5,182 nt of DNA, taken from the NCBI GenBank assembly GCA_004296865.1, contig SCVQ01000326.1, positions 1 to 5,182 of the forward strand, read 5' to 3'. A program made the translations under genes and the position numbers. The DNA is from Nitrospirota bacterium (lineage in GTDB: Bacteria > Nitrospirota > Nitrospiria > Nitrospirales > Nitrospiraceae). A model generated the notes under the pieces. The model had not been told where the DNA came from, did not search any database, and was given only the letters and a program-made list of their open reading frames with translations. Of this stretch, positions 1 through 5,181 are shown piece after piece. The first letter of the stretch is position 1. Each line of letters opens with the position of its first letter.

Positions 1-234
1 GGCCGACGGAAATTTTCTGAGACCTGCGCGCGCGGCGATCTCGTGCAGTTTTTCGTGAATCGATTCGTTGTTGTATTCCTGGATATCGGACAAGGCCATG
101 GAGAAATCCGTCAACGCGGCGAGCCATTCCTTCTGGCTGTCGAGCGTCGCCGGCTTGTCGCGCGCTTGCTCGATCTGCAACGAGGCCTCTTTGAGCCGGG
201 CCACGGCTTCGTCAAGGTGTTTGGGTACCGCCAT
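1..234 (-). CDS. Small helical protein of unknown function, C-terminus beyond the window
   Basis: Seen: an open frame of 78 codons from an ATG at 234 to the left edge with no stop, so the C-terminus is missing. The start is well supported by AAGGAGG at 241-247, seven bases upstream of the ATG. The protein starts MAVPKHLDEAVARLKEA and is rich in Ala, Glu, Lys and Leu with heptad-like spacing, so it is probably all-helical and perhaps a short coiled coil. There is no signal peptide, membrane segment or Cys motif, so it is probably cytoplasmic. It begins 45 bp after the radical SAM gene stops, on the same strand, and is probably the next gene of the same transcript. I do not recognise the family. 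It could be an accessory protein of the upstream enzyme or simply an operon passenger; the sequence does not decide. Confidence 0.75.
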   Translation of the reverse strand, partial: MAVPKHLDEAVARLKEASLQIEQARDKPATLDSQKEWLAALTDFSMALSDIQEYNNESIHEKLHEIAARAGLRKFPSA

Positions 235-279
235 AACGTTCCTCCTTAGTGACGGTCTGGTTCGATCTCCTCCCTCCCC

Positions 280-1236
280 TTACAGCTCGGCCGGCCAGGC
301 GATGGCTGTCCCGGGTCTTTCCTGGTGCAAGCGATGAAGTCCGCTGGCCTTGGTCAATCGGATCGCCTCGTCGAATTCCTCCTCCGTGATCCGCCGGTTC
401 AACGGCGGATAGGCGAACGCTTCGTAGCAGGGCCGATACTGGTCCATCACGTTGATGTAGGTCTCCTTCGAGACCTCTTCGGCGAGGAACCGCATTACCT
501 CCGCGGTGCCGGCCAGCCCGCCCGGCAGGACCAAGTGCCGGACGAGAATCCCGCGGACGGCCAGGCCTTGCTCATCCAGGGTCAAGTCACCGACTTGCCG
601 GTGCATTTCCTTGATTGCCGCCTTGGCGATGTCCGGATAGGAGGGGGCCTTGGAGTATTGCAGCGCGATAGCGGCGTCGGCGTACTTGAAATCCGGTAGG
701 TAGATGTCGACGATCCCCTCCAATGACCGCAACGTCTCCAGGTCGTCGTAGGAACTTGTGTTGTAGACCAAGGGAACCCGGAGACCCCCTTCGGCGGCTA
801 GGAGGAGGCCATCCAGAATGTGGGGGACCTGATGCGAGGGTGTGACCAGATTGATGTTGTGGCATCCCATCTCCTGCAAGCCGAGCATCATGTCGGCCAA
901 CTCCTGCGGCGTGATCTCGGTCCCCTCCCGCAGGTGGCTGATCTCATAGTTTTGGCAGTAGATGCAGCGTAGGTTGCAGCTACTGAAGAAAATGGTGCCC
1001 GATCCCCGACGGCCGCGAAGGGGCGCCTCTTCTCCGAAGTGCGGCCCATGGCTGGCCACAAACGGGCGCGCGCCCACCAGACAAAATCCCAACTCCCCCT
1101 CCAGTCGGTTGACCTCGCAGTGGCGGGGACAGACATGGCAGCGGCGCAGCCGTTCCCGCGATCGGGCCACTCGCTCGGCGAGCCGTCCCTCTTCCAGCAG
1201 CCGGCAATAGGAGGCCGCTTGCGTTCGTTCAGCCAT
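280..1236 (-). CDS. PflX-type radical SAM protein (pyruvate formate-lyase activase homologue)
   Basis: A 318-residue radical SAM enzyme. Seen: the cluster motif CNLRCIYC at residues 87-94 (Cys87, Cys91, Cys94; CX3CX2C) binds the SAM-cleaving [4Fe-4S] cluster. An N-terminal CHVCPRHC motif (Cys33, Cys36, Cys40) followed by Cys52 could hold a further cluster or zinc. Blocks typical of the PflX group (COG1313) follow: VYNTSSY at about 158-163, DIYLPDFKY at 177-185, EMHRQVGDL at 210-218, and MDQYRP at 264-269. Length is normal for the group. The start at 1236 is preferred over the much longer frame open to 1803 because GAGGGGG lies just upstream and the longer frame would overlap the protease gene; the gap to that gene is 8 bp. 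Known: relatives activate glycyl radical enzymes, but PflX proteins have no settled substrate. No glycyl radical enzyme is visible here, so the substrate is unknown. Probably cytoplasmic. Confidence 0.93.
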   Translation of the reverse strand: MAERTQAASYCRLLEEGRLAERVARSRERLRRCHVCPRHCEVNRLEGELGFCLVGARPFVASHGPHFGEEAPLRGRRGSGTIFFSSCNLRCIYCQNYEISHLREGTEITPQELADMMLGLQEMGCHNINLVTPSHQVPHILDGLLLAAEGGLRVPLVYNTSSYDDLETLRSLEGIVDIYLPDFKYADAAIALQYSKAPSYPDIAKAAIKEMHRQVGDLTLDEQGLAVRGILVRHLVLPGGLAGTAEVMRFLAEEVSKETYINVMDQYRPCYEAFAYPPLNRRITEEEFDEAIRLTKASGLHRLHQERPGTAIAWPAEL

Positions 1237-1244
1237 GTACCCCC

Positions 1245-2123
1245 TCAACGCTTGCGAGACTTGGCCGCCGCAGAGAGCAGTTGTTTGACCCGGAAGGCCG
1301 GCTCGACGACGCCTAGGCCGACAAAACTCGGCACAAAGAGGGTCTCGGGTCGTTTCTTGCCTTTCAGTTGGACCTCCAATTCTTTCCCTCCGGCAATGAG
1401 CGGAAGCTTTTGAATCCTGGCTTGTGTCACGATCCCCAACAAGCCCACTTTCCTGCCGGCCGCGAAGCGGCCCTGTCGATTGGTTCCCGATGGCAGCTTG
1501 AACACCGGTCCGCCGCTGTTGCCGGGGAAGACGTTGCTGTCGATCAAAAACACCTCGGCCTGCGGTTTGGCGGGCGAGACCCACGACACGATTCCCTGTC
1601 GCACGATGGCGCGGGACCAGAAATGGGGCCCCACCGCGCCGGGATAGCCGAGGACGACGACCGGCGCGCTTTCGTAGACATCCTCCGCTGAGGCGAAGTC
1701 CCCGAGCCTCACGCCGGGGGCCACGGCCATCCCAGTCTGTTCCCGAGTCAGGACCAGCGGCAGGCAGGCCAGATCGACGTTCCTGTCGGGATGGGCGATC
1801 CATCGCCGTCGGCCTCCCTTGCGGAGATCGACGGGGACACCGAAATACGTATCGACCGGCTGTTCATCGCACCAGGAGAAGCGAAGGTACAGGCGGTCCG
1901 GTTCCCAGTGCTCGGCGGGGTCCCGAAAGACGTGTTTTGCTGTGACCAGCCAACGCGTCTCGTTCGGCTCTCCCTGCAAGCCGAAGATCACTCCGGTCCC
2001 CACGACGACAAACAGCTTTTTCTTGACGATCCTCCCGTTCGGCTGTTTCACCTCGGCCCGATAAATCTGGCCGATCGCCACGGTGGCATCTCGCCACGCA
2101 TCAATCCATGCGGTCATCTTCAT
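1245..2123 (-). CDS. Trypsin-like serine protease without PDZ domain or signal peptide
   Basis: A 292-residue protein with a chymotrypsin-fold (Trypsin_2-like) peptidase domain. The catalytic triad is visible: His64 in LVTAKHVF, Asp117 in NVDLACL and Ser203 in FPGNSGGPVF, where GNSGG forms the oxyanion-hole signature. VVVLGYPGAVG (155-165) matches the strand before the nucleophile segment in HtrA-like proteases. The His-Asp distance is 53 residues, longer than the 30 in the neighbouring HtrA, because of an insert rich in Trp and Arg (about 68-112). There is no PDZ domain and no hydrophobic N-terminus, so it looks cytoplasmic or exported by an unrecognised route. The C-terminus is basic (KSRKR). 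The ATG at 2123 has AGGGA ten bases upstream; an in-frame ATG at 2117 is the alternative. It starts 57 bp after the MlaC gene stops. An active protease is likely; its substrate is unknown. Confidence 0.88.
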   Translation of the reverse strand: MKMTAWIDAWRDATVAIGQIYRAEVKQPNGRIVKKKLFVVVGTGVIFGLQGEPNETRWLVTAKHVFRDPAEHWEPDRLYLRFSWCDEQPVDTYFGVPVDLRKGGRRRWIAHPDRNVDLACLPLVLTREQTGMAVAPGVRLGDFASAEDVYESAPVVVLGYPGAVGPHFWSRAIVRQGIVSWVSPAKPQAEVFLIDSNVFPGNSGGPVFKLPSGTNRQGRFAAGRKVGLLGIVTQARIQKLPLIAGGKELEVQLKGKKRPETLFVPSFVGLGVVEPAFRVKQLLSAAAKSRKR

Positions 2124-2180
2124 AGGGTCTGCGTCCCTTCTGTCCGTCGAATCGAGAGGTCGGGCCTCTTCCGCAGGGGA

Positions 2181-2837
2181 TCAGCTGCCTTTGGCTTTCG
2201 ACCGTGGGGCTTTGATATCCGACGACTTCTTGCGGAGCTTCTCCACCAGGGCCGCGTAGGACTCGGTCTTGATGATCCGCTCGAACTGGCCTCGGTAATT
2301 CTTGACCAGACTTACCCCATCGACCACGACGTCGTAGACACGCCAGTCGCCCGACTTGTTCAGCAGGCGGTAGTCCAAGGGCATGTCCGTTTTGTTCGAA
2401 CTGACTTTGGTCTGGACCTCGGCATAGGCGCCTTCGAGCCGTTCCTTGAGGTAATGGACTTGTTCGCCCGCATACCCCTCGATTTTGTCGCCATAGGTAT
2501 TCGAAAGGAGCGATTTGAACAAGTCGACGAATTCCTGCCGTTCCGCCTGGCTTAGCTTGGTCCACTGTGCGGCCAGGGACCGCTTGGCCAGTTCCTCGTA
2601 GTCGAAACGCTGCCCGACGGCTTCCTCGACCAACTTGCGCCGCTTCTCCGATTGGGCCGGTTGTTTCAGCTCTTCGTCGCTGAGGAGACGGATTACTTCG
2701 TTGACCGTGCTGCGGACCGCCTCGGTGGGAGTCTCGGCGGCTGTCGCCGGCGCTCCCCCGGCAAGAAAGAGCGCGGCTGCGGCTCCCCATAGGACGCCTC
2801 GCAGGGCGTGCCTCGCACTCTTGATTGATAAGGTCAC
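2181..2837 (-). CDS. mlaC: MlaC/Tgt2-family periplasmic phospholipid-binding protein
   Basis: An exported protein of 218 residues if started at the GTG at 2837. Residues 1-34 form a signal peptide: Lys6, Arg9 and Arg13, then a hydrophobic stretch GVLWGAAAALFLAGG, then a cleavage region APATAA before Glu35. The rest matches the Tgt2/MlaC domain (PF05494): ELAKRSLAAQWTKLSQAE, then EFVDLFKSLLSNTYGDKIEGY, and near the C-terminus DWRVYDVVVDGVSLVKNYRGQF, the family's best-conserved segment. Known: MlaC carries phospholipid between outer-membrane MlaA and the inner-membrane MlaFEDB transporter. No other mla gene is in the window, so it either works with genes elsewhere or has a different role. The start is ambiguous: in-frame ATGs at 2858 and 2843 also exist, but only the GTG has a well-spaced ribosome binding site. 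It follows the HtrA stop by 12-33 bp, which suggests cotranscription. The C-terminus is Lys/Arg/Ser-rich. Confidence 0.9.
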   Translation of the reverse strand: MTLSIKSARHALRGVLWGAAAALFLAGGAPATAAETPTEAVRSTVNEVIRLLSDEELKQPAQSEKRRKLVEEAVGQRFDYEELAKRSLAAQWTKLSQAERQEFVDLFKSLLSNTYGDKIEGYAGEQVHYLKERLEGAYAEVQTKVSSNKTDMPLDYRLLNKSGDWRVYDVVVDGVSLVKNYRGQFERIIKTESYAALVEKLRKKSSDIKAPRSKAKGS

Positions 2838-2843
2838 AGGCAT

Positions 2844-2850
2844 CTCCTTT
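2844..2850 (-). promoter_or_regulatory. Ribosome binding site deciding the mlaC start
   Basis: AAAGGAG on the minus strand. It directly abuts the ATG at 2843 (spacing 0, too short to use) but lies six bases before the GTG at 2837, an ideal distance. The ATG at 2858 lies upstream of this site and has no Shine-Dalgarno sequence of its own. This favours the GTG start. Confidence 0.6.
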
Positions 2851-2870
2851 ATGTCCATTCAATAGGACCG

Positions 2871-4007
2871 TTATTCGACGGCTTGCAGGGTCACGGTGGC
2901 CTGTCGCTGGCGGCCTTCACGGACGTAGTCCACCTTGACCTGGTCCCCGACCTTGTACCGATCCAGAATTCTGTGCATGTCGTCCACCGTGTCAACCGGC
3001 TCCCCCCCGATCTTCCTGATCACGTCGCCCAGGTCGATGCGGCCGTTCCTGGTCTCGCGTGTGCCGCGAAGCCCCACGCGCTCGGCCGCGCTTCCCGGTA
3101 CCACGCGGCCGATCACCACGCCTGTGATCCCCCAGCGGGTGGCAATCGCATCGGGAATCAACGAGACGCCGAGGCCGGGCCGGATGGGCTTGCCATACTG
3201 GATCAATTGCGGGACGATCCGATTCACGGTATCGACCGGCACGGCGAAGCCGATTCCCGCGAAGGCGCCGCTGGGACTGAAGATTTGGGTGTTGATGCCG
3301 ATGAGCCGCCCGGCGCTGTCGAGGAGCGGTCCCCCCGAATTACCGGGATTGATGGCGGCGTCCGTCTGGATGACGCCTTCGATGGTCCGCTCGGTCATCG
3401 ACTTGATCGTCCGGCCGAGCGCGCTGACCACCCCCGTGGTGAGCGTATGGTCGAGGCCGAAGGGATTGCCGATGGCCAGCACTTTCTGCCCCACGCGTAA
3501 GTCATGGGAACTCCCCACGTCCAGGGGGACAAGTTTGTCTTTCGGGGCTTGAATCTGGAGCACCGCCAGGTCATGGTCCGGATCCACGCCCACCAGGCGG
3601 GCCTGGAAATTGGACTGGTCGGCAAAGACCACCTCGACGGTGTCGGCTCCGTAGATCACATGAAAGTTCGTCACGATGTGGCCGTCCTGGTTCCAGATAA
3701 AGCCGGACCCGGCCCCCTGCGGCACCTCGAACAAGTTCAGCGACAGAAAGTCACGGCGGATGGCGGTGTTCGTGATGAAGACCACGGACCGCGCGGCTTT
3801 CTCAAAGACCTCGATGGTGGCGGCTTCATCGGCGCCGAGCTTGGATGGGGGCGGGGAAACCGGCCGAGGCTGGACCGCCGGACCGCTGGAGCCGGCTCCC
3901 AGCTGCTTGCCCCAGTCGGCCCGCACGGAGGACGATGCGGCCGGCATCGTGAGAGCCAGAACGGCACAGGCTACGGTGAAGCACGAACACGGTGGTCCTT
4001 GCGGCAT
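2871..4007 (-). CDS. htrA: HtrA/Deg-family periplasmic serine protease, single PDZ domain
   Basis: A 378-residue HtrA (S1C) protease. Seen: a hydrophobic N-terminus (about 10-22) with a plausible signal peptidase site after VRA (28-30); a Pro/Ser-rich linker (about 38-56); a protease domain with His116 in IVTNFHVI, Asp146 in DPDHDLAVL and Ser224 in NPGNSGGPL; and one C-terminal PDZ domain (about 275-378) containing RPGLGV, GSAAERVGL, GDVIRKIGG and a terminal TVTLQA strand. Classic DegP has two PDZ domains; one resembles DegS or plant Deg1-type proteins, but no clear membrane anchor remains after the predicted cleavage. Role: degradation or refolding of damaged periplasmic proteins, by family. 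The start at 4007 is chosen for GAGGA seven bases upstream; a longer frame begins at 4076 but has no ribosome binding site. Odd: the signal peptide n-region (MPQGPPCSCF) has no Lys or Arg and carries two Cys. First gene of the minus-strand operon. Confidence 0.94.
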   Translation of the reverse strand: MPQGPPCSCFTVACAVLALTMPAASSSVRADWGKQLGAGSSGPAVQPRPVSPPPSKLGADEAATIEVFEKAARSVVFITNTAIRRDFLSLNLFEVPQGAGSGFIWNQDGHIVTNFHVIYGADTVEVVFADQSNFQARLVGVDPDHDLAVLQIQAPKDKLVPLDVGSSHDLRVGQKVLAIGNPFGLDHTLTTGVVSALGRTIKSMTERTIEGVIQTDAAINPGNSGGPLLDSAGRLIGINTQIFSPSGAFAGIGFAVPVDTVNRIVPQLIQYGKPIRPGLGVSLIPDAIATRWGITGVVIGRVVPGSAAERVGLRGTRETRNGRIDLGDVIRKIGGEPVDTVDDMHRILDRYKVGDQVKVDYVREGRQRQATVTLQAVE

Positions 4008-4071
4008 GTCCTCGTCCTCGATGCTGACAGGGTGTCGGCGCTGGCGCCGGACGCCGTCAACGCTTATGCAA

Positions 4072-4083
4072 ACCATGCATGGT
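4072..4083. repeat. Perfect 12-bp palindrome, possible operator
   Basis: ACCATGCATGGT reads the same on both strands. It overlaps the -10 box of the proposed htrA promoter (4081-4086) and covers the expected transcription start near 4074, a classic repressor position. A 12-bp palindrome is expected about once by chance in a window this size, so position is the main argument. Confidence 0.4.
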
Positions 4084-4110
4084 ATAGCCCACGAGGGGGA
4101 ACGAATTCAA
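4081..4110 (-). promoter_or_regulatory. Candidate sigma70-like promoter of the htrA operon
   Basis: On the minus strand, a -35 TTGAAT (4105-4110, 4 of 6 matches) is followed after 18 bp by a -10 TATACC (4081-4086, 4 of 6). Transcription would start near 4074, giving a leader of about 67 nt before the ATG at 4007. This is the best sigma70 match I found upstream of htrA, but both boxes are imperfect. Confidence 0.4.
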
Positions 4111-4152
4111 ATCTTGCCGTCGGCACAGGGTCTGGCCTCGGGTTGCGTTGAG

Positions 4153-4181
4153 TTGCCGCGAGGGTCGCCGGGACCCATAAT
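4153..4181 (+). promoter_or_regulatory. Weak sigma70-like promoter candidate, plus strand
   Basis: TTGCCG (4153-4158, 4 of 6) and CATAAT (4176-4181, 5 of 6) are separated by 17 bp. The start would lie more than 220 nt before the zinc-ribbon gene, giving a long leader, so it may be fortuitous or a secondary promoter. Confidence 0.2.
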
Positions 4182-4224
4182 GCGATCCTGTCGCCTGCAA
4201 GGATACTGGGGTGTTTGGCTACAA

Positions 4225-4239
4225 CGTGACTACGTCACG
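4225..4239. repeat. 15-bp inverted repeat, possible activator site
   Basis: CGTGAC-TAC-GTCACG: perfect 6-bp arms around a 3-bp centre. Its middle, CTACGT (4230-4235), recurs at 4251-4256, 21 bp or two helical turns downstream. It lies about 136-150 bp upstream of the predicted sigma54 start near 4375, a usual distance for an enhancer-binding protein. No known regulator site was recognised. Confidence 0.4.
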
Positions 4240-4347
4240 GTCCAGAAATGCTACGTTCTTGGCCTTTCGTTTTTTTCGGCCTCGCGGTTCCCACGCTGTA
4301 ACGCCTTGTTGTTCGGTGGTTCTTGCGTCGTGCCGCCTTCTGTGGCC

Positions 4348-4364
4348 TTGGCATTCGGCATGCA
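4348..4364 (+). promoter_or_regulatory. Candidate sigma54 (-24/-12) promoter of the zinc-ribbon/cupredoxin unit
   Basis: TTGGCATTCGGCATGCA matches the sigma54 consensus YTGGCAYRNNNNTTGCW at 11 of 13 defined positions, with the invariant GG and GC exactly ten bases apart. Transcription would start near 4375, leaving a leader of about 37 nt before the ATG at 4412. No better sigma70 promoter was seen close to this gene. Confidence 0.45.
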
Positions 4365-4411
4365 GTTTCCCACGGTGTGAGGATGGAGGCCAAACGAGAG
4401 GGAGCGAGGCC

Positions 4412-4597
4412 ATGAAAACCATGATGGTCAAGACCGAGCAGGACCGAGCCGTGCATTGTGATCGTTGCGGCGGTCTGATGGTATGGGAGTGTCTGAGCGA
4501 TCTGGACATCGACGGGTGGCGGTGCGTGGTCTGCGGGGACTTCGTGGATCCGATCATCTTGGCCCATCGTCGAGAGCGGCCTGAAACAGGGTATTGA
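4412..4597 (+). CDS. Small zinc-ribbon-like protein
   Basis: A 61-residue protein with two CxxCG knuckles: CDRCGG at 16-21 and CVVCGD at 38-43. Cys16, Cys19, Cys38 and Cys41 are spaced as in a zinc ribbon; Cys27 is extra. The core GLMVWE...WRCVVCGDFVDPII resembles short uncharacterised zinc-ribbon proteins that I recall as frequent in Nitrospira-type genomes; this is recall, not a search. There is no signal peptide, so it is probably cytoplasmic, and it could bind nucleic acid or a protein partner. The ATG at 4412 has AGGGAG eight bases upstream. The same frame is open back to an ATG at 4211, but the upstream part has no ribosome binding site and an unlike composition. It lies 54 bp before the cupredoxin gene on the same strand, so cotranscription is likely. 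Function unknown. Confidence 0.8.
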   Translation: MKTMMVKTEQDRAVHCDRCGGLMVWECLSDLDIDGWRCVVCGDFVDPIILAHRRERPETGY

Positions 4598-4606
4598 ATC
4601 GAGGTC

Positions 4607-4630
4607 TGTCGGTATCCCGGTCTGCCGACA
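4607..4630 (+). other. Intercistronic hairpin
   Basis: TGTCGGTA (4607-4614) pairs with TGCCGACA (4623-4630), giving an 8-bp stem with one G-T wobble and an 8-base loop. It starts nine bases after the zinc-ribbon stop and ends just before the cupredoxin ribosome binding site. No T-run follows, so it is not a standard terminator. It could stabilise or process the mRNA, or affect cupredoxin translation. Confidence 0.45.
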
Positions 4631-4651
4631 CACCAGGGGGAGGAGAGGCGT

Positions 4652-5092
4652 ATGAGGCGTTCCGACTCATTCAAAACTATTGGAATTGTGCTGGGGCTCT
4701 GTGCCGTGTTGCTGGCCTGGCGCGCGGCCGATGCGACGTCTGACATCCAAGCGGCGCAGGAGCAGCGGCTGGAGATCGTCATCCGTGACTCGGCCTTCTT
4801 GTTGACCCAGCCGGCTCCGATGCGGCTGGGAGTCCCCACCGTCATCATCCTGCGCAACCAGGATATCATCCGGCACGGCTTCACCTCCGCGATGCTGAGC
4901 GGGATCCTGATCCACGGGGGAGGGGAAGGGATCGCCGTCTACGGCAAAGGGGTGGAAGGGTTCTACGTGGACCCGGGGAAAACGCTGGTGATCAGGCTCA
5001 CCGCCGAACGGCCGGGGAGCTACACGTTCCGCTGCGATCTGCACCCGCAGATGAAGGGAGAATTCTTCCTGCTGGAGGTTCCGACGGCCTAG
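4652..5092 (+). CDS. Exported type 1 copper cupredoxin
   Basis: A 146-residue protein with an N-terminal signal or anchor: Arg2, Arg3 and Lys8, then a hydrophobic stretch IGIVLGLCAVLLAW (10-23), with possible cleavage near Ala26-Ala28. The rest is one cupredoxin domain. All four type 1 copper ligands are visible: His75 in NQDIIRHGF, then Cys128, His131 and Met134 in CDLHPQM. The CX2HX2M loop has the short length known from amicyanin. A second Cys, needed for a CuA centre, is absent, so a mononuclear blue copper site is expected. YVDPGKTLVIRL (105-116) and PGSYTFRC (121-128) are typical cupredoxin strands. The likely role is periplasmic electron transfer; the partner is unknown. AGGAG lies six bases upstream of the ATG. 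No copper resistance or redox-enzyme gene is visible next to it apart from the zinc-ribbon protein. Confidence 0.88.
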   Translation: MRRSDSFKTIGIVLGLCAVLLAWRAADATSDIQAAQEQRLEIVIRDSAFLLTQPAPMRLGVPTVIILRNQDIIRHGFTSAMLSGILIHGGGEGIAVYGKGVEGFYVDPGKTLVIRLTAERPGSYTFRCDLHPQMKGEFFLLEVPTA

Positions 5093-5100
5093 CCGTTCGC

Positions 5101-5181
5101 TCACATGCGTCGGGCCGGCTGAACAGCGACGTCGATCTTCAACGTCCGCACGCGCCAGGCACACGTCTCCACGACAGTGTT
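5101..5181 (-). CDS. Possible C-terminal end of a convergent gene cut by the right edge
   Basis: A minus-strand frame runs from the edge to a TGA at 5101-5103, encoding 26 residues that end in LKIDVAVQPARRM. About 80% of its codons end in G or C, as expected for genes of this genome, whereas the other minus frames look less gene-like or stop early. It would converge on the cupredoxin gene with an 8-bp gap. The piece is too short to assign a family, and it may be non-coding. Confidence 0.35.
   Translation of the reverse strand, partial: NTVVETCAWRVRTLKIDVAVQPARRM

Larger units (their letters stand above)
4008..4411. other. Divergent intergenic region
   Basis: 404 bp between the starts of htrA (minus) and the zinc-ribbon gene (plus). 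No convincing gene is seen: the frames that cross it extend from shadows of flanking genes and lack ribosome binding sites. It holds candidate promoters for both directions, a 12-bp palindrome (4072-4083), a 15-bp inverted repeat (4225-4239), a run of seven T (4270-4276) and short GC-rich hairpins, for example GGGTC/GACCC at 4162-4176. In the htrA leader, two overlapping and mutually exclusive stems (4024-4038 and 4036-4049) can be drawn. No terminator is evident for either strand. Confidence 0.7.

Noticed and set aside
1237..1803. N-terminal extension of the radical SAM frame up to 1803
   Set aside because: It overlaps the protease gene, whose catalytic motifs are clear in another frame; the extension is Arg/Gly-rich shadow sequence, and a good ribosome binding site precedes the start at 1236.
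2155..2169. Terminator between mlaC and the second protease (AGAGG/CCTCT)
   Set aside because: Five-bp stem with no T-run on the minus strand; too weak to call.
2883..3552. Long plus-strand open frames opposite htrA
   Set aside because: Antisense shadows of a strongly conserved protease domain in GC-rich DNA; no domain or ribosome binding site.
4075..4091. Sigma54-like element on the minus strand upstream of htrA
   Set aside because: GG-N10-GC spacing is right but several consensus positions fail; the sigma70-like match is at least as good.
4261..4284. T-run with flanking GGCC as a rho-independent terminator
   Set aside because: The stem would be only 4 bp with the T-run in the loop rather than after it, and no gene ends nearby.
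4211..4411. Longer start for the zinc-ribbon protein
   Set aside because: The added 67 residues lack a ribosome binding site, cross the proposed promoter and look non-coding.
5084..5096. Terminator hairpin at the cupredoxin stop (ACGGC/GCCGT)
   Set aside because: Only a 5-bp stem with a 3-base loop and no following T-run.
4667..5164. Minus-strand 165-codon frame opposite the cupredoxin
   Set aside because: Antisense of a gene with all four copper ligands; its composition is Arg/Pro/His-rich, as expected of a shadow frame.
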